DNA from: Candidatus Fermentibacteraceae bacterium
Lineage (GTDB): Bacteria; Fermentibacterota; Fermentibacteria; Fermentibacterales; JCC-6
Direction of reading: 5' to 3'
Assembly (NCBI GenBank): GCA_016744855.1
Contig: JADGDO010000015.1
Span: 29,073-93,072 of the forward strand
DNA: 64,000 nucleotides
In this document: positions 22,905 to 31,384 of the stretch, in pieces
Layout: every line of letters starts with the position of its first letter
How positions within the stretch are numbered: position 1 is the stretch's first letter
The notes under the pieces: model-generated
Seen by the model: the letters and a program-made list of their open reading frames with translations, nothing else
Told to the model about the DNA's origin: nothing
Databases searched by the model: none
Position numbers and translations under genes: made by a program

Positions 22905-23456
22905 TTATTTTCTTCCCCTGTTTCTCTTTGTCTGGTAGAAGAGTCCTGCGAGAGCAGTTACAGCAACTACTGCCCAGTAAGCAGCAATACCTGCTGAAAT
23001 ATTCAACCACGCAACCAGATTGACTGTTCCGGTTGCCGTAAGCACAGCCCCCAGAACAGAAGTAAGTACCGAGAATACAAAATTCCTTGATAGATAAACA
23101 AGAGCTCCGGTGGCCAGAGCTATCAGCGCTGCTGGAACTATCGACAAATCAGGCATAAGGATAGTGGAAACAAAAAAGCCCATCAGCATTCCGGCTACAA
23201 AGAAAACCGCTTTGTATAGAAAGGAAACGAGAATTGCGAGAAGAACTGCAATTACAGGTGGGCCGAAGCGTAAAATATCAGGATTCTCGGTAAACTGCTG
23301 TAGAATTGAACCACTATGAAAAAACCCTGCGATTAAAGCGCAGAAAACTAGAGCAAAAGGAATAATTCTGTTTCCGAAAAAAGCGAGCGCAATTCCCACT
23401 AAAAACAACAAAAGGGAAACAGCAAAGGGGCTGTACATGACTAGTTCACCGGTCAT
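22905..23456 (-). CDS. Multi-pass membrane protein, DUF4203-like
   Basis: The 183-residue product consists almost wholly of six or seven hydrophobic helices with small residues (AFFGNRIIPFALVFCALIAGFF; FFVAGMLMGFFVSTILMP) and a basic end (KRNRGRK). The repeated helix-glycine pattern is like DUF4203/TMEM198-type proteins, a by-eye similarity. Function is unknown. Its ATG overlaps the HAD gene stop as ATGA and the next gene follows after one base, so it belongs to the HAD-membrane-membrane-glycosyltransferase operon. Confidence 0.75.
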   Translation of the reverse strand: MTGELVMYSPFAVSLLLFLVGIALAFFGNRIIPFALVFCALIAGFFHSGSILQQFTENPDILRFGPPVIAVLLAILVSFLYKAVFFVAGMLMGFFVSTILMPDLSIVPAALIALATGALVYLSRNFVFSVLTSVLGAVLTATGTVNLVAWLNISAGIAAYWAVVAVTALAGLFYQTKRNRGRK

Positions 23457-24157
23457 AGAATACCTTTCAAAAAGCTGTGCAACTGCTCAAGACCCTGAAT
23501 TTCACAGCTGGCTTCTGGAGCCTCAAGATTACAGTTATATCGGTTACGGACAAGAACTACCGGAATTCCAGCCGTCTCTGCAGCCCTTACGCCCTTGCGA
23601 GCATCTTCAAAAACAAGACACTCCGATGGGGAAACTGCGAGAAAGTCTGAGGCTTTCAGGAATATATCTGGGAATGGTTTGGCTCGCAGTCCCTCTCCTC
23701 CAATGACGGGAGGAAGATGTTGAATTGAATTTTCTGTAATTGCTTTAATGAGAGCACTGTCTGTGTTGGATGCAATTGCACAGGGCTTGAGTGACATCGT
23801 CAATTGCAAAATTGACTTTGTGGATGGAAAGAGGGGGATGCGGCTATTAACGCAGTAATCGGTATACAATTGTTTCTGACGGGCTTTCAGCTCAGCGGCA
23901 TCATCAATGCGAAGACCCGTTCTTGCAATTTCGCCCTCAAGACCCTCTCCGAGAAAAGCCCAGTGGTTCCAGTATTCTTCTTCTGAAACAGAGTGATTGA
24001 AGTCGGAAAGAACTGCATTCCAAGATTTTCTGTAGAACGGCTCACTATCTGCAAGTACTCCATCAAAGTCGAAAAGAACAGCCTTTGCATTTCTCCAAAG
24101 TTCAGATAGTGTCCTGATGATAGCTCCTTCGGGTCTGGTTAGTTTCAGCAATTTCAA
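23453..24157 (-). CDS. HAD-superfamily phosphatase / phosphoglucomutase-like hydrolase
   Basis: The 234-residue product is a HAD hydrolase of subfamily I with an alpha-helical cap. Motif I is DFDGVLADSEP (nucleophile Asp and acid/base Asp), motif II the serine/threonine in CAIASNTDS, motif III the lysine in GLRAKPFPDIFLKA, and motif IV ECLVFEDARKGVRAAETAG. This set is like beta-phosphoglucomutase and sugar-phosphate phosphatases. The start is the TTG at 24157, but a later start is possible because about 25 residues precede the first strand. It heads the minus-strand operon that ends in the glycosyltransferase. Confidence 0.88.
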   Translation of the reverse strand: MKLLKLTRPEGAIIRTLSELWRNAKAVLFDFDGVLADSEPFYRKSWNAVLSDFNHSVSEEEYWNHWAFLGEGLEGEIARTGLRIDDAAELKARQKQLYTDYCVNSRIPLFPSTKSILQLTMSLKPCAIASNTDSALIKAITENSIQHLPPVIGGEGLRAKPFPDIFLKASDFLAVSPSECLVFEDARKGVRAAETAGIPVVLVRNRYNCNLEAPEASCEIQGLEQLHSFLKGIL

Positions 24158-24211
24158 TCATAGTATCATATCTATTGTAGTAAGTAAATCCCATAGAAAC
24201 GGAGGTTTTCG

Positions 24212-25108
24212 TTGCTGTCTAATTTTACAGAAATAAGAAACGCTGCCAAGGCTCTTTCCGGCTCTCTAGTTGCAGTGCCCCTCGGTCACGATGTTTCTTC
24301 TCTCGAAGCCCTTTTAGAGGCTTCTGATTCCGGACTAGCAGGAAGTATTATTGTCGGCTCTGCAGCTGAGGTAGAAAAATCCCTTGCTGTTCTCGGACGG
24401 AAGCTTGCAGCAGATATGTCTGTTATTGATTGTACCGATCCCGTTGAGGCAGCCCTTAAGGCTGTATCACTTGTGAGTTCAGGCAAAGCAGGAATGCTTA
24501 TGAAGGGCTTAATCAAGACGTCAATTTTTCAGAAAGCTATTCTTGACAAAGAAGTTGGCCTGAGAACTGGACGGGTACTCAGTCACGTAGCGGTTGTTCA
24601 TGCACCAAAGCAGGACCGATTGGTTGCGATAACAGATGGTGGTATGAATATCCGCCCGAATGCGGAGCAAGTTAAGCAGATTGCTGTTAATGCGGCTGAG
24701 ATAATGCTTAAGCTGGGCGCGGACAGGGGTAGAGTAGCCCTTCTTGCTGCTGTTGAGGTTGTTAGCGAAAAAATGCCAGAAACCATCCTCTGGGAGCAGA
24801 TTGCAAAAGAGGGCATTGAAGGAATGGATGTGGAAGGACCGGTTGCTGTTGATGGAGCCATGGATCCGGAAGCCGCTTCTATTAAGAAGATGACAGGTCC
24901 CGTAGCAGGTAGGGCCAATATTCTCATCACTCCTGATATTGCTTGCGGTAATATCTTTGCCAAGGGCTTCATGTACATGACCAATACTGATGTTGGTGGT
25001 CTTATTGCCGGAGCTTCTGCTCCTATAGTCATGCTGAGTAGATCTGACACTGCCACAACAAAGCTGAATAGTCTCGCCCTTGGAGCATTGGTTGCCGGGA
25101 GCAGATAA
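24212..25108 (+). CDS. ptb: Phosphate butyryltransferase
   Basis: Ptb swaps CoA for phosphate on butyryl-CoA or related acyl-CoAs, giving the acyl phosphate used by Buk for ATP synthesis. The 298-residue product belongs to the phosphate acetyl/butyryl transferase family. It contains LMKGLIKTSIFQKAILDKE, VLSHVAVV, ITDGGMNIRPN and the C-terminal IACGNIFAKGFMYMT, and its length is that of Ptb rather than Pta. The start is a TTG at 24212 with GGAGG six bases upstream. buk follows as TAATG. Location next to iorAB suggests the natural substrates may be branched-chain or aromatic acyl-CoAs. Confidence 0.93.
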   Translation: MLSNFTEIRNAAKALSGSLVAVPLGHDVSSLEALLEASDSGLAGSIIVGSAAEVEKSLAVLGRKLAADMSVIDCTDPVEAALKAVSLVSSGKAGMLMKGLIKTSIFQKAILDKEVGLRTGRVLSHVAVVHAPKQDRLVAITDGGMNIRPNAEQVKQIAVNAAEIMLKLGADRGRVALLAAVEVVSEKMPETILWEQIAKEGIEGMDVEGPVAVDGAMDPEAASIKKMTGPVAGRANILITPDIACGNIFAKGFMYMTNTDVGGLIAGASAPIVMLSRSDTATTKLNSLALGALVAGSR

Positions 25109-26184
25109 TGGAAAAGAAACTAATACTTGCCATTAATCCAGGAGGAACTTCCACTAAAGCTGGGCTTTACAACCACGATGAATTGATTTTTGAAGAGAAT
25201 ATTCACCATGACCCATCTGAGCTTGAACCATTTTTAACAACATTTGATCAGATGGATTTTCGCCGTGATATTGTGATGAATCTACTCAAGGAAAAGGGTT
25301 ACAACCTTGAAGATCTTTCTGCCGTTGTCGGCAGGGGTGGTACATTTAAATCACTTGCCAGCGGAACCTACAGAGTAAGCACCAAACTTCTTGACGATAT
25401 TAAAGATGGTTCAACTCTTCAGGCGGATCACCCTTCGAATCTGGGAGCCTTGATTGCATGGGCAATTGCGGAGAAGGCGGCTATTCCTGCCTATTTCGTT
25501 GATCCGGTATGCGTTGATGAAATGATAGACGAAGCCAGATTAAGCGGCCATCCTCTGCTTCCAAGGGTTAGCCTGAGCCATGCTCTTAACATAAGAATGG
25601 TAGCATACAAGGCAGCGGAGAAACTTGGCAAGCCAATGAATCAGTTGAACATGGTTGTTATGCATCTCGGCAGTGGTGTTAGCGTGAATGCCCTTCGCAA
25701 GGGAAAAATGATTGATACCAACAATGCCAATGACGATGGCCCTTTCAGTTCTACCAGAACAGGTGGACTTCCGATTACAGGCCTGATGAAATTGATTCTC
25801 AGCGGCAAATACAACGCCGGAGAACTCAAAAAAATGCTTCTTAAAAAAGGTGGAGTTTTTGCCTACCTCGGAGAAGAACACGTGGGAAGAATAAGGAAAA
25901 AAGTTGAGGCCGGTGATGAAAAAGCAGATCTGGTTCTCCGTGCAATGGTCTATCAGATGGCCAAGGAAGCCGGAGGCATGGCAGCTGCCCTTCGTGGAGA
26001 GGTTGATGCGGTTGTCATTACCGGAGGCATGGCATATAACTCATGGGTGACAGACCTTCTAGGAGATTACCTTTCCTATCTGGGTGAGGTTCTTGTTTTT
26101 CCCGGCGAGGCCGAACTTGAAGCCCTCACCAGGGGGGTTTTGCGTGTAATGAACAATATTGAAGAAGAGAAACAATACACATAA
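25108..26184 (+). CDS. buk: Butyrate kinase
   Basis: Buk transfers phosphate from butyryl phosphate or similar acyl phosphates to ADP, yielding ATP by substrate-level phosphorylation. The 358-residue product is an ASKHA-fold kinase of the acetate/butyrate kinase family. The phosphate-1 loop is LAINPGGTSTKAG; other family motifs are GRGGTFKSLASGTYRV, MHLGSGVSVNALRKGK, DGPFSSTRTGGLP and the adenosine-binding ITGGMAYN. It overlaps ptb by one base and iorA follows after 29 bases, so one transcript likely carries ptb-buk-iorA-iorB. Confidence 0.95.
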   Translation: MEKKLILAINPGGTSTKAGLYNHDELIFEENIHHDPSELEPFLTTFDQMDFRRDIVMNLLKEKGYNLEDLSAVVGRGGTFKSLASGTYRVSTKLLDDIKDGSTLQADHPSNLGALIAWAIAEKAAIPAYFVDPVCVDEMIDEARLSGHPLLPRVSLSHALNIRMVAYKAAEKLGKPMNQLNMVVMHLGSGVSVNALRKGKMIDTNNANDDGPFSSTRTGGLPITGLMKLILSGKYNAGELKKMLLKKGGVFAYLGEEHVGRIRKKVEAGDEKADLVLRAMVYQMAKEAGGMAAALRGEVDAVVITGGMAYNSWVTDLLGDYLSYLGEVLVFPGEAELEALTRGVLRVMNNIEEEKQYT

Positions 26185-26213
26185 ACAGTAGAAATCTGAA
26201 AGAAAGGTAAACA

Positions 26214-28004
26214 ATGAGGAAGAAGCTTAATGAAGTTGATTCCGGTAAGCTGTTCTTGTCAGGAAATGAGGCTATAGCGAGGGGTGCCTGGGAACACGGT
26301 GTGCACTTCTCCAGCTCTTATCCGGGAACGCCTTCCACCGAAATCATGGAAACAATAGGAAAAGAGTACCCTGAAATTGATGCTCAGTGGGCACCAAATG
26401 AAAAAGTAGGAATGGAAGTAGTTGCCGGAGCTTCTTTCGGTGGCGCTAGAGTTCTTACTACCATGAAGCATGTTGGTTTGAATGTGGCAGCAGATCCATT
26501 TTTCACACTAAGCTATATCGGGGCTACTGGTGGTATCGTTATAGTCAGTGCAGATGATCCAGGAGTACACTCGTCTCAGAACGAGCAGGACAACAGGCTC
26601 ATGGGCCGCGCTGCAAAGGTTGTAATTCTTGAACCCTCAGATAGCCAGGAGGCCAAAGACTTTACAGGTATTGCATACGAGATCAGCGAGATGTTTGACA
26701 CTCCTGTTCTTCTGCGTGTTACCACAAGAATTTGTCACTCTAAGAGTATTGTTGAAGTGGGTCCCCGTGTAGAAGTACCTGTAAAAGGCTACGAGAAGGA
26801 CATTGCTAAAAGAGTTCCTATTCCAGCCAACGCCAGGAAAATGCACTCAAGAGTTGTCGCCAGGCTTGCGGCTCTCGAGGAGTGGGGCTACGACAGTCCT
26901 TTGAATAGAATAGAAATGGCAGATAAATCTGTTGGAATCATTACCAGCGGTATTAGCTATCAGTATGTAAAAGAAGTTCACCCTGAAGCCAGTGTTTTGA
27001 AGCTGGGAATGACGAATCCTCTCCCATGGAGACTTATTAAGGAGTTTACTGATCAGGTTGATTCCGTGATGTTCGTAGAAGAGGGGGAGCCCTATCTCGA
27101 AGAGAGAATCAGAGCTCATTTACTGATTGATGGCAAGGGCAGTGAGATGATGTCTGTTGAGGGAGAGCTTAACCCTGAGCTGGTAAGAAGCGGCATTAGT
27201 AATGGAGCCAGTTTACCATTGACCTTCGACGCAATTCCTCTTCCCGGCAGACCACCAACTCTCTGTGCCGGCTGTCCGCATAGAGGAGCATTTCACACTC
27301 TTTCGAAGCTGAAAGCCAGTTCAACCGGAGATATCGGATGCTATACTCTTGGTCTTATGCCTCCATACAATGCACTTGAAACTGTTGTATGCATGGGTGC
27401 TGCCATCGGCGTTCTGGCCGGTATTGAAAAAGCTGTCGGCAGAGAAAAAATGCCTAAGCTGGTTAGTGCCATTGGTGAGTCTACCTTTGTTCATTCCGGA
27501 ATAACCGGTCTAATCGATATGGTGTACAACGGCAACACAGGTACAGTGATGATCATGGACAACAGTCTTACAGCTATGACTGGTGGACAGGAGAACCCTA
27601 CTACCGGGAAGAACCTGAGGGGTGAACCCGCTCCGGCTCTCGATCTGGTGAAGCTGGTTTCCGCATGTGGAGTAAATCATATCCGCGTTGTTGATCCACA
27701 CGATCTGCCCGAAATGAAAAGGGCATTTGTAGAAGAGTTTGAAAGAGAAGAACTCAGTGTTATCATCACAAAAAGACCATGTATCATGCAGTACAAGCCT
27801 AAGCGTAAAACTATAGCAGTGCATGATCCGGAGAAGTGCGTTCATTGTAAGCTGTGTGTGAAGCTTGGTTGTCCGGCAATTAGCTGGGACTCCGAGAAGA
27901 AGGTTCCTGTTATCAGTGAAATTCTCTGCTGGCCCAACTGTAACCTCTGTGTGCAGGTGTGTCCCGTTGATGCACTCTCGAAAGATCTTGAGGGGGTAGT
28001 GTAA
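26214..28004 (+). CDS. iorA: Indolepyruvate:ferredoxin oxidoreductase alpha subunit
   Basis: IorA with IorB oxidatively decarboxylates aryl pyruvates (from Trp, Phe, Tyr) to aryl-acetyl-CoA, reducing ferredoxin. The 596-residue product has an N-terminal pyrimidine-binding domain (YPGTPSTEIMETI), a transferase-like middle domain, a TPP-binding domain (GDIGCYTLG and the metal-binding IMDNSLTAMTG), and a C-terminal ferredoxin domain. That last domain has two cysteine sets, CVHCKLCVKLGCPA and CWPNCNLCVQVCPVDAL. All cofactors' motifs are intact. AAAGG precedes the ATG. iorB overlaps as TAATG. Confidence 0.95.
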   Translation: MRKKLNEVDSGKLFLSGNEAIARGAWEHGVHFSSSYPGTPSTEIMETIGKEYPEIDAQWAPNEKVGMEVVAGASFGGARVLTTMKHVGLNVAADPFFTLSYIGATGGIVIVSADDPGVHSSQNEQDNRLMGRAAKVVILEPSDSQEAKDFTGIAYEISEMFDTPVLLRVTTRICHSKSIVEVGPRVEVPVKGYEKDIAKRVPIPANARKMHSRVVARLAALEEWGYDSPLNRIEMADKSVGIITSGISYQYVKEVHPEASVLKLGMTNPLPWRLIKEFTDQVDSVMFVEEGEPYLEERIRAHLLIDGKGSEMMSVEGELNPELVRSGISNGASLPLTFDAIPLPGRPPTLCAGCPHRGAFHTLSKLKASSTGDIGCYTLGLMPPYNALETVVCMGAAIGVLAGIEKAVGREKMPKLVSAIGESTFVHSGITGLIDMVYNGNTGTVMIMDNSLTAMTGGQENPTTGKNLRGEPAPALDLVKLVSACGVNHIRVVDPHDLPEMKRAFVEEFEREELSVIITKRPCIMQYKPKRKTIAVHDPEKCVHCKLCVKLGCPAISWDSEKKVPVISEILCWPNCNLCVQVCPVDALSKDLEGVV

Positions 28005-28579
28005 TGAGTAAAGTAAAGAATATCATTATCTGTGGAACTGGAGGCCAGGGAATTCTTATGGCCAGCGAGGTTCTCTGCAGTGCAGCATGGCGTTCAGGTT
28101 TCGATGTGAAGAAGAGTGAAGTTCACGGTATGGCGCAAAGGGGTGGATCGGTTTCCAGCCATGTTCGATTCGGAGACAAGGTTAACAGTGTTCTGGTCGA
28201 GAAAGGTGCTGCTGACGTTGTTCTTGCTCTGGAGAAAATGGAAGCCCTGAGGTGGGTAGAGTTTCTTTCTCCTGAAGGAAAACTGATCACCTGCGACCTC
28301 CAGATAGAACCGATGACAGTGAACACAGGATCAGCCGTGTATCCTGATGTAGAGAAAATCATCGAAGATCTTGCTATCCCTAATCTGATGATACCTGTTA
28401 TGGATATAGCAAAAGAACTTGGAAATCTTCGTGTTATGAATATTATTTTGCTTGGTGCTGCTTCAAAACACCTTCCGGAGATATCTGAGAAGAACTGGTT
28501 TGAAGCCATAGAAGAGAGAGTCCCACCCAAGGCCTATCAGGTTAACTTAGAAGCCTTTAGAAGGGGCAAAGCTCTCTAG
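28004..28579 (+). CDS. iorB: Indolepyruvate:ferredoxin oxidoreductase beta subunit
   Basis: This 191-residue product is the gamma-type subunit of the 2-oxoacid:ferredoxin oxidoreductase family that pairs with IorA. The start NIIICGTGGQGILMASEVLC is the nucleotide-binding loop typical of IorB, followed by KKSEVHGMAQRGGSVSSHVR, also diagnostic. It overlaps iorA by one base and is followed by a strong terminator, which closes the ptb-buk-iorAB unit. Aryl- or acyl-CoA made by IorAB could be cashed in as ATP by Ptb and Buk, which is inference from context. Confidence 0.95.
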   Translation: MSKVKNIIICGTGGQGILMASEVLCSAAWRSGFDVKKSEVHGMAQRGGSVSSHVRFGDKVNSVLVEKGAADVVLALEKMEALRWVEFLSPEGKLITCDLQIEPMTVNTGSAVYPDVEKIIEDLAIPNLMIPVMDIAKELGNLRVMNIILLGAASKHLPEISEKNWFEAIEERVPPKAYQVNLEAFRRGKAL

Positions 28580-28592
28580 ATTAGATTGAGAG

Positions 28593-28625
28593 ACGGGAAC
28601 AGTACTTACTGTTCCCGTTTTCTTT
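28593..28625 (+). terminator. Intrinsic terminator after iorB
   Basis: ACGGGAACAG and CTGTTCCCGT form a perfect 10-base stem (12 if the loop is tight) followed by TTTTCTTT, 13 bases after the iorB stop. Confidence 0.88.
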
Positions 28626-28634
28626 GGAGATTAT

Positions 28635-29183
28635 ATGGACTGGGTACTGGGTTTGCTTGTCGGTGTTTCTTTGAGTGCAGCATGCGGATTTCGCGTGTTT
28701 GTTCCAATGCTTGTAATGGCAATTTCTGTTCATTCCGGCCATCTCTTACCCGCTTCTGGATTTGAATGGCTTGGAAGCTGGCCTGCCCTGTTCTGCTTCG
28801 GCCTGGCTACTGTTATTGAAATAGTTGCGTATTTTGTTCCAGTAGTGAACAATGCACTTGATATTGTTGCCACTCCCGCAGCGGTTGTGGCTGGTACCGT
28901 TCTTACTGCTTCAATGGTAGGAGATATCTCTCCGGTTTTCAGATGGATCCTTGCCGCAGTAGCTGGCGGCGCGGTTGCCGGTGGTATTCAAGCGGGTACA
29001 GTGTCACTGAGGTCAGCTTTAGCACCAGCCGGAGCTTCCGGTGCAGTTTCATTTGCGGAGGATGCCACTTCTGTTGCAGCTTCTGTTCTTGCTGTAACCA
29101 TACCCCTTCTTGCAATTGCTTTTCTTGTCATTCTCGGCATATTTATCCTCCGAAGGAAACACTTTAGGGCAAATCGGGTATAA
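28635..29183 (+). CDS. DUF4126 family integral membrane protein
   Basis: The 182-residue product is hydrophobic with about five membrane helices. It carries the DUF4126 features ACGFRVFVPMLVMA near the start, the VPVVNNALDIVATPAAVVAGT segment in the middle and the ASGAVSFAEDATSV region before the last helix. The last helix ends in a basic tail (RRKHF). Function is unknown; the family is widespread. GGAG precedes the ATG at 28635. A terminator lies just upstream, so it needs its own promoter, which I could not place in the short gap, or readthrough from iorB. Confidence 0.85.
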   Translation: MDWVLGLLVGVSLSAACGFRVFVPMLVMAISVHSGHLLPASGFEWLGSWPALFCFGLATVIEIVAYFVPVVNNALDIVATPAAVVAGTVLTASMVGDISPVFRWILAAVAGGAVAGGIQAGTVSLRSALAPAGASGAVSFAEDATSVAASVLAVTIPLLAIAFLVILGIFILRRKHFRANRV

Positions 29184-29220
29184 CAGGTACATTGAACCAG
29201 ATAAAATGAATGGAGTTTCG

Positions 29221-29808
29221 ATGATTTTATTTCTAATGCTTACGGCACTTGTTTCTCAAAATCCGGGTGACATCGTTCTTAACGAGATAATGTACAACCC
29301 CGATGGAAGTACTCTTGGGCTGGATGAACATCTCGAGTGGTTCGAGATTTACAATGCTTCTGCTGAGGCGATTAATCTCGCCGGTATGATGCTCTCCGAC
29401 GGTAACAATCAGGTTTTCCTGGGACACTACCTTCTTGCCCCTGATACTTACGGAGTTGTTCCTGCCAACAATCTGTCTTTTCAGGCAGCCTACGGAACAG
29501 AAATTAGATTGATCCCCTGGAGTGGTGAATGGACCAGGCTCCGTAATTCAACTGATGAGGTTATTCTCTACAGTGAAAACGGAACAGTTATGGAGACTCT
29601 TCGTTATGACCAGAGCTGGGGTGCCAGCGGCACAGAACCCTCTCCCGCAGACGGAGACGGAGCATCTCTGGAGAGAATCAGCCCCTCGGCACCGAATGAC
29701 CCTTCCAACTGGCAGCCATCAGAAGATTATGCAAATCCAACACCCGACAATGGCGGAGACTCAGTTTGCTGGGGAACTCCCGGAGCTAAAAACAGCATAA
29801 GCGAATAG
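29221..29808 (+). CDS. Secreted lamin-tail-domain (LTD) protein
   Basis: The product of about 195 residues has a short signal peptide (hydrophobic residues 2-14, ending near VSQN) and a lamin-tail immunoglobulin-like domain at about residues 17-135. Signs of the LTD fold are GDIVLNEIMYNPDG, EWFEIYNASAEAINLAGMMLSDG and YGVVPANN. The end is rich in Pro, Ser and Asp and stops with WGTPGAKNS, as in longer cell-surface proteins where LTD precedes a sorting domain; no sorting domain is present here. The ATG at 29221 has GGAG six bases upstream and starts the signal peptide; longer in-frame starts overlap the DUF4126 gene. The neighbouring CotH protein also carries an LTD. Confidence 0.78.
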   Translation: MILFLMLTALVSQNPGDIVLNEIMYNPDGSTLGLDEHLEWFEIYNASAEAINLAGMMLSDGNNQVFLGHYLLAPDTYGVVPANNLSFQAAYGTEIRLIPWSGEWTRLRNSTDEVILYSENGTVMETLRYDQSWGASGTEPSPADGDGASLERISPSAPNDPSNWQPSEDYANPTPDNGGDSVCWGTPGAKNSISE

Positions 29809-29827
29809 GTAGATTGAATAAGTAGTG

Positions 29828-29867
29828 TAGCCGCCGGGGATGGATTATCCCCGGCGGCTATTTGTTT
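29828..29867 (+). terminator. Intrinsic terminator after the LTD gene
   Basis: TAGCCGCCGGGGAT and its complement form a perfect 14-base stem with a five-base loop, followed by TTTGTTT. Confidence 0.88.
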
Positions 29868-29906
29868 ACAATAAGTTTCTTCGCTGGGAGCTCAGGGTGA
29901 AACCCG

Positions 29907-30599
29907 CTAGAACTCGCTGTCTTCCATCGAACTTACAAGACTTACTCTGTCCAGACCTGCAGTCTTCTCGATAGATGTTACCAGGCTGGCTGCCGTTACC
30001 CCTCTTTTAAGGGTGATGTCATAGGAAAGAATGAGATACCTGCCATTATCAGAAGGCTCTATATGGATCAGAGCAGACCTGGAAGTTTTCTCGTTTATCA
30101 ATTTAGCATAAACTGCTTCAATGCCCGAGTCCCGGTCGAATCGGAATCTGATTACATATTCACTTCTCATGTAAGCACCAAAATTTGTCTTGTAAAGGAG
30201 AATGGCAACGGCGCTGATAAAGAAAGTTGAAATAGCCGAAAGAAGATAGTTGCCTGTTCCGGAGGCTATACCCTCCGTCAGAGCAAAGAAAACAAAAGCA
30301 GTATCACGTGTGTCCTTTATTACCGTTCTAAACCTGACGATGGTTAGAGCGCCCACCAATGCAAAGGCTCTGGCAAGGTTGCTGCCGATAACCATCATGA
30401 CAGCACTGACTGTTATGCACATCAGAACCAGAGTAACCACAAAGTTTTGTGAATAAGTAAGACCACGATGTGTAGCTTTGTAAACCATTCCGATAACGAG
30501 CCCTGAGACCAGTGCAAGAAGAAGATTAATTACCAGGTCTCCGGGGCTGTAGCCCAGAGCATCACTGGTTGTGTTAAACCATAAAGTCAGCGCAGACAT
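29907..30599 (-). CDS. DUF4956 family membrane protein
   Basis: The 230-residue product has four membrane helices in its first 140 residues and a soluble C-terminal domain of about 90 residues. The family core SLVRFRT-like sequence appears as GALTIVRFRTVIKDTRDTAF, next to FFALTEGIASGTGNY. DUF4956 genes commonly sit next to VTC-domain and CotH genes, and that is the case here; the biochemical role is not established. It overlaps the VTC gene by 13 bases and has GAGGAG before its ATG. It closes the cotH-porin-VTC-DUF4956 operon. Confidence 0.88.
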   Translation of the reverse strand: MSALTLWFNTTSDALGYSPGDLVINLLLALVSGLVIGMVYKATHRGLTYSQNFVVTLVLMCITVSAVMMVIGSNLARAFALVGALTIVRFRTVIKDTRDTAFVFFALTEGIASGTGNYLLSAISTFFISAVAILLYKTNFGAYMRSEYVIRFRFDRDSGIEAVYAKLINEKTSRSALIHIEPSDNGRYLILSYDITLKRGVTAASLVTSIEKTAGLDRVSLVSSMEDSEF

Positions 30600-31384
30600 G
30601 CGATTCTCCTCTCAATCAGGCGGTTAAGCCTTGTTCCATTATGATCCAGATAAACCGCTTCAACTGCTTTTTGAAACTTTGAGCAGGATATCCTAGTAAG
30701 ATCCATTTCCTTTACAAGCCTCTGGAACCAGAATGGAATTCTGTACCTGAACTTGATCTCTACAATACCACCACCTGGTACTATCAGCACAGGAATGCCC
30801 TCTGGCAAGCCTTCTGAAGAAGTACGCCATCCAGTCGAGGCAGTGTCTATTGTTGCTCTGAAATCGGGATTGGTATGGTCCTCCCATGCTGCACGGTTAT
30901 AGTCAGTTATCACACTGGGAGCCAGTCTGTATCTGAAAGACTGAGCTATGAATCGTTCAGCAACACTGTTTCCGGGGGTAATTTCATAAAGAAGATTCCG
31001 GAGCCAGCTGGCCCCACCACCAATGCCGTTTGCAAATTCTTCTATAGGAAGTCGTACTCTGTGCTTGATAACCATACTATTGTCTCTACCCTTTAGCTCA
31101 AGATAGAGTGGAGAGCAATATCCGGTAGGATTGTGAGAATAGGTCCGAAGACGAAACTTGAATCTCTTTTCGAGACCATTTCTCTTTTCATGGTACCATC
31201 TCATATCTGGCGAGTCAAAATAGGTACTTCTGATAGGATAATCTCCGCTTTCTCTGCAATGCTTATCGCGAGAAAGGTGAGAATCAAGAACATCCGTAAC
31301 CCTTGCAAGTCGATCACCGGTCAGAATGTATTTAAACTCATATCTGTAGAAGTGAAGGTTTTCTGGAATTCGTTCCAGTTTCAT
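30587..31384 (-). CDS. VTC-domain polyphosphate polymerase-like protein
   Basis: The 265-residue product matches the VTC domain, the tunnel-shaped catalytic core of the yeast polyphosphate polymerase Vtc4, a member of the CYTH/TTM superfamily. Seen: the opening YRYEFKYIL, the STYFDSPDMRWY strand, the basic KRFKFRLRTY strand, YLELKGRD, and the C-terminal VEIKFRYRIP. These alternating basic and acidic residues line the tunnel and bind phosphate and metal. It has no membrane anchor, so DUF4956 next door may anchor it. It overlaps the porin stop as TAATG. Polyphosphate synthesis in the cytoplasm is inferred from the family; the real substrate is unproven. Confidence 0.87.
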   Translation of the reverse strand: MKLERIPENLHFYRYEFKYILTGDRLARVTDVLDSHLSRDKHCRESGDYPIRSTYFDSPDMRWYHEKRNGLEKRFKFRLRTYSHNPTGYCSPLYLELKGRDNSMVIKHRVRLPIEEFANGIGGGASWLRNLLYEITPGNSVAERFIAQSFRYRLAPSVITDYNRAAWEDHTNPDFRATIDTASTGWRTSSEGLPEGIPVLIVPGGGIVEIKFRYRIPFWFQRLVKEMDLTRISCSKFQKAVEAVYLDHNGTRLNRLIERRIACLR

